Shown here: positions 24,854 through 33,940 of the stretch, in pieces
Layout: every line of letters begins with the position of its first letter
Numbering within the stretch: position 1 is the stretch's first letter
Source: Rhodobacterales bacterium
Lineage (GTDB): Bacteria; Pseudomonadota; Alphaproteobacteria; Rhodobacterales; Rhodobacteraceae
Reading direction: 5' to 3'
NCBI GenBank assembly: GCA_002748265.1
Contig: PDRY01000022.1
Location: 62,001 to 126,000 of the forward strand
DNA length: 64,000 nt
The notes under the pieces: model-generated
Databases searched by the model: none
What the model was told of the DNA's origin: nothing
The model's input: the letters and a program-made list of their open reading frames with translations, nothing else
Translations under genes and position numbers: made by a program

Positions 24854-25957
24854 ATGAAGCTCACCAAGACCCTTGTCGCCACCTCGGCGATCGTGGCCGC
24901 GGGCTCTGTGTTCGCTGAGGACATGGCCAATGAAATGACCATCGTCAGCTGGGGCGGCGCCTACCAGTCCTCGCAGGTCAACGCCTATGTTGAACCCTAC
25001 AAGGAAATGCACCCCGAGCTGACCGTCGTCACCGACGAAAGCTCCGCCGATGCCGTGACCAAGCTGCGCGCCATGGCCGAAGCGGGCAACATCACCTGGG
25101 ACCTGGTCGATGTCGTGGCCTCTGACGCCATTCGTCTGTGCGACGAAGGCCTGGCGATGGAAATCGACGCCGACACCATGCTGGCCGATGCGCCGGACGG
25201 CACCAAGGCCTCCGAAGATTTCGGCGACCTGCTGGTTTCCGACTGCTTCATCCCGCAGATCGTCTATTCGACCACCGTCGGCTACCGCACCGACATGGTG
25301 GGCGACACGCCCCCCAGCTCCATCTGCGATCTGTTCGATCTGGAGACCTATCCGGGCAAGCGTGCGCTGCAGAAGCGTCCGATCGACAACATGGAATGGG
25401 CGCTCTACTGCGATGGCGTCGCCAAGGAAGACCTGTACGACGTGCTGGGCGAAGACGGCGGCGTGGAACGCGCCCTGGCCAAGCTCGACACGATCAAGGA
25501 TCAGGTCGTGTGGTGGTCCGCCGGTGCCGAAACCCCGCAGCTTCTGGCTGACGGCGAAGTCGTGATGGGCTCCACCTTCAACGGTCGTCTGTTCTCCGCC
25601 ATCGCGGAACAGGGTCAGCCGATTGGTATGCTCTGGGACATGCAGTCCTTCGACCTGGACGGCTGGATCATCCCCGCCGATCTGCCCGAAGACCGCCTGG
25701 CCCGCGTGAAGGACTTCCTGTTCTTCGCCACCGACACCCAGCGTCTGGCCGATCAGGCCAAGTACATCTCCTACGGCCCGGCGCGGGTTTCCTCCGCACC
25801 GCTCGTGGGCAAGCACGAAGAGCTGGGCATCGACATGGCCCCGCATATGCCGACCGACCCGGCCAATGCGGGCAATGTGCACAACTATGACTACACCTGG
25901 TGGGCCGACTACCGCGACGACATCGACGCGAAGTTCCAGGCCTGGCTGCTGCAGTAA
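24854..25957 (+). CDS. potD: polyamine-type periplasmic substrate-binding protein
   Basis: The 367-residue protein has a signal peptide (about residues 1-21, cut after VFA) and the fold of PotD/PotF family binding proteins, with the early strand MTIVSWGGAYQSSQ. It would bind its ligand in the periplasm and deliver it to the two permeases downstream. The gene follows potA after a 72-base gap with a hairpin and is itself followed by a second hairpin. The ATG has GGGAGTAAGCT before it. Ligand identity is inferred, and a related cationic or acidic solute is possible. Confidence 0.88.
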   Translation: MKLTKTLVATSAIVAAGSVFAEDMANEMTIVSWGGAYQSSQVNAYVEPYKEMHPELTVVTDESSADAVTKLRAMAEAGNITWDLVDVVASDAIRLCDEGLAMEIDADTMLADAPDGTKASEDFGDLLVSDCFIPQIVYSTTVGYRTDMVGDTPPSSICDLFDLETYPGKRALQKRPIDNMEWALYCDGVAKEDLYDVLGEDGGVERALAKLDTIKDQVVWWSAGAETPQLLADGEVVMGSTFNGRLFSAIAEQGQPIGMLWDMQSFDLDGWIIPADLPEDRLARVKDFLFFATDTQRLADQAKYISYGPARVSSAPLVGKHEELGIDMAPHMPTDPANAGNVHNYDYTWWADYRDDIDAKFQAWLLQ

Positions 25958-25979
25958 GGCGTAGCCTGACACCATTCGG

Positions 25980-26003
25980 GCCGGGCTCCTGCGGGGGCCC
26001 GGC
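25980..26003 (+). terminator. GC-rich hairpin after the binding-protein gene
   Basis: GCCGGGC pairs with GCCCGGC, extended by further G-C pairs. Lacking a U-tract, it probably acts as a 3' stabiliser or partial terminator that sets the binding protein apart from the permease genes. Confidence 0.5.
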
Positions 26004-26030
26004 TCCCCACATCCAAGGCGGAGACCATCC

Positions 26031-26318
26031 ATGCCCAAAGGCTACCTTATCGGCCACATCACGGTGACCAACCCCGACGCGTACAAGGAGTATGTGGAGC
26101 GTGACACGCCCATCCTTGAGGGCTACGGCGGCAAGTTCATCGTGCGCGGCGGCCAGAGCGAAGCCCCGGAAGGCCCGATGAAGGACCGCCATGTGGTTGT
26201 CGAATTCCCCAGCTTCGAAGACGCGAAGCGGGCGTATTATTCGGATGAGTATCAAGAGGTTCTGAAGATCCGCACGGCGAATGCCCAAAGCGATATCATC
26301 CTTGTGGAGGGCACCTGA
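26031..26318 (+). CDS. DUF1330 protein inside the ABC importer operon
   Basis: The 95-residue protein is a typical DUF1330 member (MPKGYLIGHITVTNPDAYKEY at the start, VVVEFPSFEDAKRAYYSDEYQ in the middle). It has the dimeric ferredoxin-like alpha/beta-barrel pattern, is cytoplasmic and lacks a signal peptide. DUF1330 function is not established. It is placed between the binding-protein and first permease genes, with two bases to the permease start, so it is an operon member rather than an insertion. It may act on the imported compound. Confidence 0.88.
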   Translation: MPKGYLIGHITVTNPDAYKEYVERDTPILEGYGGKFIVRGGQSEAPEGPMKDRHVVVEFPSFEDAKRAYYSDEYQEVLKIRTANAQSDIILVEGT

Positions 26319-26320
26319 TC

Positions 26321-27619
26321 ATGAGCGACGCAAGCGATACCGACGGCGTGGTGCTGGCCGCGGACGGACGGCCCCTGAAGGAAAGCCTTCGCCGCGCCCT
26401 GCGCCAACAGAAGATCCGCGCCGTGGCGCTTGTCCTGCCGCTGCTGATCTTCGTGATCGTCAGCTTCATCATGCCCATCGGCTCGATGCTGTGGCGGTCG
26501 GTGACCAACACCGCAGGCACCATCGACCAGCCCGGCGGCGGCGAGCGCGCGGCTTTCATGACGGAAGTTCTGCCCAATGTCGGCCAGGCCCTCGCCGATT
26601 GGGACCCGGCCAGCGGCGAGATGCCGTCCGAGGCCGTCTTTGCCGCCATGGCCACGGATCTGACCGCGGCCTTCGATGCCAAGAACCACACCCAGATCGG
26701 GCGGCGGTTCAATTATGAAACCCCGGGCATGTCGTCGCTTTTCCGCAAATCGGGGCGCAAGGTCTCCCGGATGGAGGAGCCGCCCTACCGCGAGCAGTTC
26801 CTCGACATCGACGATGACTGGGGCCGCGTGGATTACTGGGCGACGATCAAGGCCAATTCCGGGAATTTCACGTCCAGCTACTACATCGCCGCCGTGGACG
26901 GAGAGCGCACCCAGGACGGCGTGCAGCTCAAGGAATCCGATCAGCGCATCTATCAAAAACTGATGTTCCGCACGCTCTGGCTGTCGCTGCTCATCACGTT
27001 TTGTACGCTGGTGCTGGGCTATCCCATCGCCTGGCTTCTGGCGGATCTGCCTTCACGGGCATCGAACCTGCTTTTGATCCTGGTGCTGTTGCCGTTCTGG
27101 ACATCGCTTCTGGTGCGAACATCGGCGTGGAAGATCCTGTTGCAGGAACAGGGCGTCATCAACAACATCTGGGTGGCGCTGACCGGGGCCGAACGGCTGA
27201 GCCTGATCAACAATCAGCTTGGGGTGGTGATCGCGATGACCCACATCCTTCTGCCGTTCATGATCCTGCCGCTCTATTCTGTGATGAAAACGATCCCGCC
27301 GACCTATCTGCGCGCGGCAAAATCGCTCGGGGCGAGCAACTGGACCGCCTTCTGGCGGGTCTATTTCCCGCAAACAACGCCGGGGATCGGGGCTGGCGCG
27401 CTGCTCGTCTTCATCCTGGCGGTGGGCTATTTCATCACGCCCGAAATCGTCGGCGGTGCCGATGGCACCTTCATCTCGAACCGCATCTACTACCAGTTCT
27501 CCACCGCTGGAAACTGGGGACTGGCGGCAGCGCTCGGATCGCTGATGCTGATCGTCGTCCTGATGCTCTATTGGCTCTACGACAAGTTCGTGGGCATTGA
27601 TAACGTGAAGCTGGGGTAA
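26321..27619 (+). CDS. potB: polyamine-type ABC transporter permease with enlarged periplasmic region
   Basis: The 432-residue permease has a first membrane helix near residues 25-50 (ALVLPLLIFVIVSFIMPIG), then a hydrophilic stretch of roughly 150 residues, then five further helices. The inner-membrane coupling motif (MTHILLPFMILPLYSVMK, AAKSLGASNWTAFWRVYFP) is present. Typical PotB proteins are about 280-300 residues, so the extra length is the periplasmic segment after helix one. It pairs with the 288-residue permease that follows three bases later. Confidence 0.88.
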   Translation: MSDASDTDGVVLAADGRPLKESLRRALRQQKIRAVALVLPLLIFVIVSFIMPIGSMLWRSVTNTAGTIDQPGGGERAAFMTEVLPNVGQALADWDPASGEMPSEAVFAAMATDLTAAFDAKNHTQIGRRFNYETPGMSSLFRKSGRKVSRMEEPPYREQFLDIDDDWGRVDYWATIKANSGNFTSSYYIAAVDGERTQDGVQLKESDQRIYQKLMFRTLWLSLLITFCTLVLGYPIAWLLADLPSRASNLLLILVLLPFWTSLLVRTSAWKILLQEQGVINNIWVALTGAERLSLINNQLGVVIAMTHILLPFMILPLYSVMKTIPPTYLRAAKSLGASNWTAFWRVYFPQTTPGIGAGALLVFILAVGYFITPEIVGGADGTFISNRIYYQFSTAGNWGLAAALGSLMLIVVLMLYWLYDKFVGIDNVKLG

Positions 27620-27622
27620 GTC

Positions 27623-28489
27623 ATGGCTACGCAACTACAACCCTACGCCACCCTTGGTCAGCGCATCTGGTTCTACGCGTTCCGCGTGATCTGCGCGCTG
27701 ATCTTCCTGTACCTCATCATCCCGATCCTGGTGGTGATCCCGCTGTCCTTCAACGCGCAGGATTTCTTCACCTTCACGCCCGAGATGCTGCGGCTGGACC
27801 CGGCGGGCTATTCGCTCAAGCACTATCGCGATTTCCTTGGGGCGAATGGCGATACGAGCTGGCTGCAGGCCTTCAAGAACTCGCTCCTGATCGCGCCGCT
27901 CGCGACGCTGATCTCGGTCAGCCTGGGCACGCTGGCGGCCATCGGCCTGACGCAGCCGCATATGCCCTATCGCCGCCCGATCATGGCGCTGCTCATCTCT
28001 CCGATGATCGTGCCGCTGATCATCACTTCGGCGGGGATGTTCTTCTTCTACAGCTCCATCGGGCTTCAGGGCACCTATATCGGCGTCGTGCTGGCCCATG
28101 CGGTGCTGGGCATTCCCTTTGTAATCATCACCGTGACGGCGACGCTGGCGGGGTTTGACCGCTCGCTGACCCGCGCGGCGGCGAACCTGGGTGCGGGCCC
28201 GGTGAAGACGTTCTTCTCCGTGCAGATGCCGCTGATCCTTCCGGGGGTGATTTCGGGCGGGCTGTTCGCGTTTATCACCTCCTTCGATGAGGTGGTCGTG
28301 GTGCTGCTGGTCGGCTCCGCTGGGCAAAAAACGCTGCCCTGGCAGATGTTCATCGGCCTGCGCGAGCAGATTTCCCCGACCATCCTGGCCGTGGCCACGA
28401 TCCTCGTGGTGATCTCTGTCGCTCTTCTGACCACGGTCGAGCTTCTGCGCCGCCGGTCGGAGCGGCTGCGAGGCATGACGCCGAGCTGA
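27623..28489 (+). CDS. potC: polyamine-type ABC transporter permease
   Basis: The 288-residue protein is a six-helix ABC permease of normal PotC length. Its N-terminal helix is VICALIFLYLIIPILVVIPLSF, and the cytoplasmic loop motif reads RAAANLGAGPVKTFFSVQMP. It completes the transporter begun with potA. It is followed by a perfect hairpin at 28510-28537, the likely end of the operon. Confidence 0.92.
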   Translation: MATQLQPYATLGQRIWFYAFRVICALIFLYLIIPILVVIPLSFNAQDFFTFTPEMLRLDPAGYSLKHYRDFLGANGDTSWLQAFKNSLLIAPLATLISVSLGTLAAIGLTQPHMPYRRPIMALLISPMIVPLIITSAGMFFFYSSIGLQGTYIGVVLAHAVLGIPFVIITVTATLAGFDRSLTRAAANLGAGPVKTFFSVQMPLILPGVISGGLFAFITSFDEVVVVLLVGSAGQKTLPWQMFIGLREQISPTILAVATILVVISVALLTTVELLRRRSERLRGMTPS

Positions 28490-28509
28490 TCGGTCCAACA
28501 TGACGTCGC

Positions 28510-28537
28510 AAGCGCCCGCCCATTTCGGCGGGCGCTT
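28510..28537 (+). terminator. Rho-independent terminator after the ABC importer operon
   Basis: AAGCGCCCGCC pairs with GGCGGGCGCTT over 11 base pairs with a six-base loop, followed by the T-rich GTCGTTT. It lies 20 bases after the last permease stop. Confidence 0.8.
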
Positions 28538-28656
28538 GTCGTTTGGAGCCCCCTCTGAGCCTTCCCTTCCCAGTTCGGGGGGCGTAGCGTCCGGGGCATG
28601 CGCCCGGTCGCCTCATGGCGGGCGCGTGCCCTCCCGTTCCGACCAAGGAGACACCG

Positions 28657-30651
28657 ATGACCAACCCTTTGCGGGCCGACTGGGCCACCCCCTACGAGCT
28701 TCCGCCGTTCGACCGGATCGACGACGGCGACTTTGCCCCTGCCTTTGACGCGGCTCTGGATGAGGCCCGTGCCAACATCGCCGCCATTGCCGACACCGCC
28801 GAGGCCCCGAGCTTTGCCAATACCTGCGAGGCGCTTGAGCGGGCGGATGCGCCGCTCGACAAGGTGTTGGCGCCGTTCTTCACGCTGCTGGGCACCTGCG
28901 CCAATGAGGCGCGTGAGGCTCTGGCGCGCGACATCTCTCCGCGCCTGGCCGCCTATGCCAGCGAGGTTGCCATGAACGCGCCGCTGTTTGCGCGGCTCGA
29001 CGCCCTGTGGGAGGCGCGCGAGACGCTCGATCTGACGCCGGAACAGGCGCGCCTTCTGGAGAAGCAGCATCGCAGGTTCACCCGCTCCGGGGCGCGGCTT
29101 GAGGGGGCGGAGGCCGAGCGGCTTAAGCAGATCATGGCCCGCCTGGCCGAGCTGGGAACCAGCTTCACGCAAGCGATGGTCGCGGATGAGCGCAATTGGT
29201 CCATGACCCTGGCTCCCGAAGACCTCTCCCCGCTGCCCGCCTTCTTGCAGGGGGCAGCCACAGCGGCGGGCGATGGCACCCCGATCATCACCCTGTCGCG
29301 GTCTCTGATCGTGCCGTTTCTGCAATTCAGCCCGAACCGGGCGCTGCGCCAGAAAGCCTTTGATGCCTGGACCGCGCGCGGCGTGGGGCAGGGGGAAGAC
29401 AACCGCGCCCGCGCCGCCGAAACGCTGAAACTGCGCGCTGAGCGTGCCGTGCTTTTGGGCTATGACAGCTTTGCCGATTTCAAGCTGGAGCATGAGATGG
29501 CCAGCAATCCCGGCGCCGTGCGTGATCTGCTGATGCAGGTCTGGGCCCCGGCCAGGGCCGCCGCCGAGGCCGATCAGGCGATCCTGACAGAGCGGCTCCG
29601 CGCTGATGGCGAAACCGGCCCGCTGGAGCCCTGGGACTGGCGCTACTATTCTGAGGCGCGGCGCAAGGAGGAGCATGATCTCGATGAGGCGGAGCTGAAG
29701 CCCTATTTCCAGCTCGACCGCATGATCGAGGCGGTGTTCGACACGGCCCACCGGCTCTTTGGGATCGAGGCGACGCCCGTGGAGGCGCCGCTCTGGCATG
29801 ACGATTGCCGCGCCTGGGAAATGACCAGAAATGGCGAATTTCTGGCGCTTTTCATCGGAGACTACTTCGCCCGGCCGGGCAAGCGCTCCGGCGCGTGGTG
29901 CAGCGCGCTGCGCCCGCAACAGAAGCTGGCCGGAGATATCCGCCCGATCGTGGTGAACGTTTGCAACTTTGCCAAATCGGACCCGGCGCTGCTGTCTTAT
30001 GACGATGCCAGCACCCTGTTCCACGAATTCGGCCACGCCCTGCATCAGATGCTGTCGGATGTGACTTATGAGAGCCTCTCGGGCACCTCGGTCGCGCGGG
30101 ACTTCGTGGAACTGCCGAGCCAGCTACTGGAGCACTGGCTGGACCAGCCCGCGCTTCTGGACCGCTTCGCCACCCATGTGGAGACCGGCGCCCCCATGCC
30201 CGAGGCGCTGCGCGACCGGCTGCTGGCGGCGCGCAGCTATGATGCCGGGTTTGACACGGTGGAATATCTCGCCTCTGCTCTGGTCGATTTGGGTTTCCAC
30301 GATAGCCCGCCCCCGGCGGACCCGATGCAGCGTCAGGCCGAAATCCTGGACGAGATCGGCTTACCCCGCGCCATCGCCATGCGCCACGCGACGCCGAACT
30401 TCGCCCATGTCTTCTCGGGCGATGGGTATTCTTCCGGCTACTACAGCTACATGTGGTCCGAGGTGATGGACGCTGACGCGTTCGAGGCGTTCGAGGAAAC
30501 CGGAGACGTGTTCGACCCGGACACTGCTAAGCGGCTGGAGGATGAGATCCTGTCGCGCGGCGGGACGGTGGATGAGGCAACGGCCTACACCGCCTTTCGG
30601 GGCCGGATGCCGGGGGTTGGGCCTTTGCTCAAGGGGCGGGGGCTGGCATGA
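28657..30651 (+). CDS. M3 family oligopeptidase (oligopeptidase A/Dcp type)
   Basis: The 664-residue zinc metallopeptidase has the catalytic motif HEFGH at about residues 456-460 within TLFHEFGHALHQML, and the downstream substrate-binding GYSSGYYSYMWSEV of the M3 family. It degrades short peptides in the cytoplasm; whether it is closer to PrlC or Dcp cannot be settled by eye. There is no signal peptide. The ATG at 28657 has AAGGAG eight bases before it. The stop overlaps the next start (ATGA), so peptidase and thioesterase are translationally coupled. Confidence 0.93.
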   Translation: MTNPLRADWATPYELPPFDRIDDGDFAPAFDAALDEARANIAAIADTAEAPSFANTCEALERADAPLDKVLAPFFTLLGTCANEAREALARDISPRLAAYASEVAMNAPLFARLDALWEARETLDLTPEQARLLEKQHRRFTRSGARLEGAEAERLKQIMARLAELGTSFTQAMVADERNWSMTLAPEDLSPLPAFLQGAATAAGDGTPIITLSRSLIVPFLQFSPNRALRQKAFDAWTARGVGQGEDNRARAAETLKLRAERAVLLGYDSFADFKLEHEMASNPGAVRDLLMQVWAPARAAAEADQAILTERLRADGETGPLEPWDWRYYSEARRKEEHDLDEAELKPYFQLDRMIEAVFDTAHRLFGIEATPVEAPLWHDDCRAWEMTRNGEFLALFIGDYFARPGKRSGAWCSALRPQQKLAGDIRPIVVNVCNFAKSDPALLSYDDASTLFHEFGHALHQMLSDVTYESLSGTSVARDFVELPSQLLEHWLDQPALLDRFATHVETGAPMPEALRDRLLAARSYDAGFDTVEYLASALVDLGFHDSPPPADPMQRQAEILDEIGLPRAIAMRHATPNFAHVFSGDGYSSGYYSYMWSEVMDADAFEAFEETGDVFDPDTAKRLEDEILSRGGTVDEATAYTAFRGRMPGVGPLLKGRGLA

Positions 30652-31091
30652 GCCGCCCCGCGCCCGGCACCCGCGCAGATTACGCGGCGTTTTCCACCCA
30701 CGCGACCCGGTGGCGGGACAATGACGTCTATGGCCATCTCAACAATGTGGTCCATTATGAGCTGTTCGACGCCGCCGTGAACGGGTGGCTGATCGGGCAG
30801 GGGCTGCTCGACCCGCTGGGCGGCGCGCAGATCGGCTTGGTCGTGGAAACCGGTTGTCGCTATCACGCGGAGCTGGGCTTCCCCGAACCTGTGGCGGCGG
30901 GGATCCGGGTGGCGAAGCTGGGCACGTCTTCGGTCCGCTATGAGATCGGACTGTTCGGCGGCGATGCGGAGAGCGCCGCCGCCGAAGGGTTCTTTGTCCA
31001 TGTCTATGTCGACGCGCAGACCCGCCGACCGGTGCCGCTCTCTGCGGAGCTGGGGGCAGGGCTGGAAAGGCTGGTGCAGGCTCCGCGCTGA
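30648..31091 (+). CDS. 4HBT-type acyl-CoA thioesterase
   Basis: The 147-residue hot-dog-fold protein has the 4-hydroxybenzoyl-CoA-thioesterase-like pattern RWRDNDVYGHLNNVVHYELFD, where the Asp near the start is the usual catalytic residue. It hydrolyses an acyl-CoA or related thioester of unknown identity. It overlaps the peptidase gene by four bases. A copy of the dispersed hairpin-plus-tail element follows its stop. Confidence 0.9.
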   Translation: MSRPAPGTRADYAAFSTHATRWRDNDVYGHLNNVVHYELFDAAVNGWLIGQGLLDPLGGAQIGLVVETGCRYHAELGFPEPVAAGIRVAKLGTSSVRYEIGLFGGDAESAAAEGFFVHVYVDAQTRRPVPLSAELGAGLERLVQAPR

Positions 31092-31105
31092 AGGCACGGG
31101 GGGCG

Positions 31106-31165
31106 GGGGCTTCGCCCCCCGGCGCGGAGCGCGCCTCCCCCCAAGGTATTTGGACAAATAAGAAG
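31106..31165 (+). repeat. hairpin-plus-tail intergenic repeat, copy A
   Basis: A GC-rich hairpin (GCGGGGGCTTCGCCCCCCG region) is followed by the conserved tail GGTATTTGGACAAATAAGAA at 31145-31164. It comes directly after the thioesterase stop. The same tail occurs at 35881, 36042 and 47359 in this window. The hairpin may terminate transcription, and the tail is of unknown role. Confidence 0.8.
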
Positions 31166-31273
31166 ATCCGGGAAGCTCCGGTTGGGGCCTTTCGCTGAGT
31201 GGCCAGGTTTTTCTGGCGCCGGGGTCCCATCTTTGCCAGGCTTTGATCCTGTGGAGCAGAGCGGGGGATCGGC

Positions 31274-31675
31274 ATGATCGGCTACACGATGGTGGGCACG
31301 GATGACCTGGAAAGAGCCAAGGCCTTTTACGATCCGCTGTTTGAACGCATGGGGCTGTCGCCCTGCTATGCAGATGCGAAGGTTGTTTCCTGGGGGGACA
31401 GGCAGGATGAGACGGTGCCGCGCTTCTTTGCCTGTCACCCGTATGACGAACGCCCCGCCAGCGTGGGGAATGGCGCAATGACCGCGTTTCGGGTGAAAAG
31501 CGCCTCCGATGTCGACTGGCTTTATCACAGCGCGATGGCCGCCGGGGGCACCGACGAAGGCAAGCCGGGATTTCGCCCCGAAAGCTATGGTGACAAATTC
31601 TATGTCGCCTATGTGCGCGACCTCGACGGCAATAAGCTGGCCTTTGCGTGCTACGACGGCAAGGCCAATCCCTGA
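31274..31675 (+). CDS. VOC (glyoxalase/bleomycin-resistance) family protein
   Basis: The 133-residue protein follows the beta-alpha-beta-beta-beta pattern of the vicinal oxygen chelate fold, starting MIGYTMVGTDDLERAKAFYD and ending YVRDLDGNKLAFACY. Such proteins coordinate a metal and act as lyases, dioxygenases or binding proteins; the reaction here is unknown. The ATG at 31274 has GGGGGAT before it. It converges on the fatty-acid oxidation locus, with a shared terminator in between. Confidence 0.88.
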   Translation: MIGYTMVGTDDLERAKAFYDPLFERMGLSPCYADAKVVSWGDRQDETVPRFFACHPYDERPASVGNGAMTAFRVKSASDVDWLYHSAMAAGGTDEGKPGFRPESYGDKFYVAYVRDLDGNKLAFACYDGKANP

Positions 31676-31702
31676 TCGGGAAGGCCCCGAGAGGCCAATA
31701 GA

Positions 31703-31728
31703 AAAGGGCGCCCCGAGAGGCGCCCTTT
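31703..31728. terminator. bidirectional terminator between VOC and fadB-like genes
   Basis: AAAGGGCGCC pairs perfectly with GGCGCCCTTT around CCGAGA. There are A residues before and T residues after on each strand, fitting a terminator for two converging genes. Confidence 0.88.
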
Positions 31729-31750
31729 GTTCGTTTGAGACGGCTGAGGC

Positions 31751-33928
31751 TTACGCGGCCTCGGCGTCCTTGCCGAAGCGGCCGTAGAAGCTCTGGCCCT
31801 TTTCGGCCATCTCGCGCAGCAGGGCGGGGCACTTGAAGCGCTCGCCATAGGCGGCTTCCAGCTCGTCGCAGCGGGCGGCGGCATAGGCGCTGCCCAGCAT
31901 GTCGAGCCAGCTGAACGGACCGCCGGACCACGGCGCAAAGCCCCAGCCGAGGATCGCGCCGACATCGCCTTCGCGGATGTCTTCCAGCACGCCTTCTTCC
32001 AGAGCGCGCACTGCTTCGAGCACCTGAGAGAACATCAGGCGGTGCTGCACGTCGATCAGGGAAATGTCGTTCCCTTCATCGAGATACTTGTCGCGCAGAC
32101 CCTGCCAGATGCCTTCCCGCTTGCCGGCGTCATCATAGCTGTAGAAGCCCGCCTTGGATTTGCGGCCCAGGCGGCCTTCGTCGAACAGCCAGAACAGCAG
32201 CTCGTCGGTGGTTTCGTCATAGGCGTCGCCCATCGCGGCCTTGGTCGCCTTGGCGATCTTCACGCCCAGATCAATCGACGTTTCGTCATTGAGCTGGAGC
32301 GGGCCCAGCGGGAAGCCCATGTTCTTGGCCGCGTTTTCGATCAGCGCGGGTTCGACCCCTTCGGTGACCATGCGCTGCCCCTCGTTGATGTAGGGGATGA
32401 TGCAGCGGTTGGCGTAGAAGAAGCGCGCGTCATTGACGACGATCGGCGTTTTGCGGATCTGGCGGACATAGTCGAGCGACTTGGCCACGGCCCGCGGGCC
32501 GGTTTCCTTGCCCTTGATGATCTCCACCAGAGCCATCTTCTCAACGGGGGAGAAGAAGTGGATGCCGATGAACTGCTCAGGCCGCACAGAGGCCTTCGCC
32601 AGGTCCGAGATCGGCAGGGTCGAGGTGTTGGTGGCAAAGATGCAGTCTTCGCCCACGACAGCCTCAACGGCCTTGGTCACTTCGGCCTTGATCGCCGGGT
32701 CTTCGAACACCGCCTCGATGATCAGATCGCAGCCCTTGAGCGCGTCGTAATCGGTGGTGGCGGTGATGCGGGACAGGACCTGCTCTTTCTTCTCGGGCGT
32801 GGCTTTGCCGCGCTTGATGCCCTTGTCGAAGAAGCTGGCAGTGTAGTCCTTACCGCGATCGGCGGCCTCCTGCTTCTGGTCGATCAGGACAACTTCGATC
32901 CCGGCCTGAGCCGACACCAGAGCAATCCCGGCGCCCATCATGCCCGCGCCCATGACGCCGACCTTCTTGACGGTTTCATCGGCCACATCGGGACGGTTCG
33001 CGCCTTTTTCCAAAGCACCCTTGTTGATGAAGAGCGAGCGGATCATCGCGCCCGAGGACGGGTTCATCAGCACATTGGTGAACCAGCGGGCTTCGATCTG
33101 AAGCGCGGTGTCAAACGGCACCTGCATGCCTTCATAGACCGCCGACAGCAGCGCCTTGGCCGCCGGATAGACGCCTTTGGTGTTGCCGTTCACCATCGCG
33201 TTGGCGCCGACCATGGTCATGAAACCAGCCGGGTGATACGGCGCGCCGCCGGGGATCTTGTAGCCCTTCTCGTCCCAAGGCTTCACGATCTTGGGTTCGG
33301 ACAGAACCCATTCCTTGGCCGCGGCGACCGGATCGTCCACGACTTCGTCGATGATGCCTGCGGATTTCGCCTTGGCCGGGTTCGACAGCTTGCCCTGCAG
33401 AAGGTAGGGGCTGGCGGTCATGGCGCCCATCTTGCGCACGAGGCGGGTGGTGCCGCCCGCGCCGGGGAAGATGCCGACCATGATTTCCGGCAGGCCGATC
33501 TTGGCCTTCGGGTTGTCGGCGGCAAAGATGCGGTGGCAGGACAAAGGCAGCTCAAGCCCGATGCCCAGAGCCGTGCCGGGCAGGGCCGCCGCGATCGGCT
33601 TGCCGCCCTTGTTGGTCTTGGGATCCATGCCCGCGCGTTCGATCTTGCGCAGCAGGTGGTGCAGATTCATGACCCCGTCGAACACGCCTTGCGCGCCGCC
33701 GGTTTCCTTCATGCCAGCGATGACATTCAGGTCCATGCCCGCCGCGAAGTCCGGCTTGCCCGAGGTGATGACAATGCCTTTGACGGCATCATCGGCCAGG
33801 GCGTCTTCGATCAGCCCGTCCAGAACTGCGGCTGCTTCGGTGTTGAGCACGTTCATGCTCTTGCCTTCGCAGTCCCAGGTGATGAGAGCGACGCCGTCGG
33901 CGCCTTTTTCCATGGTGAAGTCAGTCAT
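31751..33928 (-). CDS. multifunctional fatty-acid oxidation enzyme, FadB/FadJ type
   Basis: The 725-residue protein joins an N-terminal enoyl-CoA hydratase domain (TALGIGLELPLSCHRIF, IMVGIFPGAGGTTRL) to a C-terminal 3-hydroxyacyl-CoA dehydrogenase with NAD-binding VGVMGAGMMGAGIALVSAQAG near residue 330 and IGIHFFSPVEKM further on. It carries out the two middle steps of beta-oxidation. The thiolase gene lies 12 bases upstream on the same strand, so together they form the alpha and beta components of the complex. The bidirectional terminator follows its stop. Confidence 0.96.
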   Translation of the reverse strand: MTDFTMEKGADGVALITWDCEGKSMNVLNTEAAAVLDGLIEDALADDAVKGIVITSGKPDFAAGMDLNVIAGMKETGGAQGVFDGVMNLHHLLRKIERAGMDPKTNKGGKPIAAALPGTALGIGLELPLSCHRIFAADNPKAKIGLPEIMVGIFPGAGGTTRLVRKMGAMTASPYLLQGKLSNPAKAKSAGIIDEVVDDPVAAAKEWVLSEPKIVKPWDEKGYKIPGGAPYHPAGFMTMVGANAMVNGNTKGVYPAAKALLSAVYEGMQVPFDTALQIEARWFTNVLMNPSSGAMIRSLFINKGALEKGANRPDVADETVKKVGVMGAGMMGAGIALVSAQAGIEVVLIDQKQEAADRGKDYTASFFDKGIKRGKATPEKKEQVLSRITATTDYDALKGCDLIIEAVFEDPAIKAEVTKAVEAVVGEDCIFATNTSTLPISDLAKASVRPEQFIGIHFFSPVEKMALVEIIKGKETGPRAVAKSLDYVRQIRKTPIVVNDARFFYANRCIIPYINEGQRMVTEGVEPALIENAAKNMGFPLGPLQLNDETSIDLGVKIAKATKAAMGDAYDETTDELLFWLFDEGRLGRKSKAGFYSYDDAGKREGIWQGLRDKYLDEGNDISLIDVQHRLMFSQVLEAVRALEEGVLEDIREGDVGAILGWGFAPWSGGPFSWLDMLGSAYAAARCDELEAAYGERFKCPALLREMAEKGQSFYGRFGKDAEAA

Positions 33929-33940
33929 GCGAATGGCTCC

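Noticed and set aside
23624-26038. 804-residue open frame on the minus strand across the potA and binding-protein genes
   Set aside because: It is antisense to two well-supported genes, has the His/Gly/Val-rich composition of a mirror frame in GC-rich DNA, and shows no domain.
28075-30045. 656-residue minus-strand frame across potC and the M3 peptidase gene
   Set aside because: Antisense shadow; both plus-strand genes are supported by motifs and ribosome binding sites.
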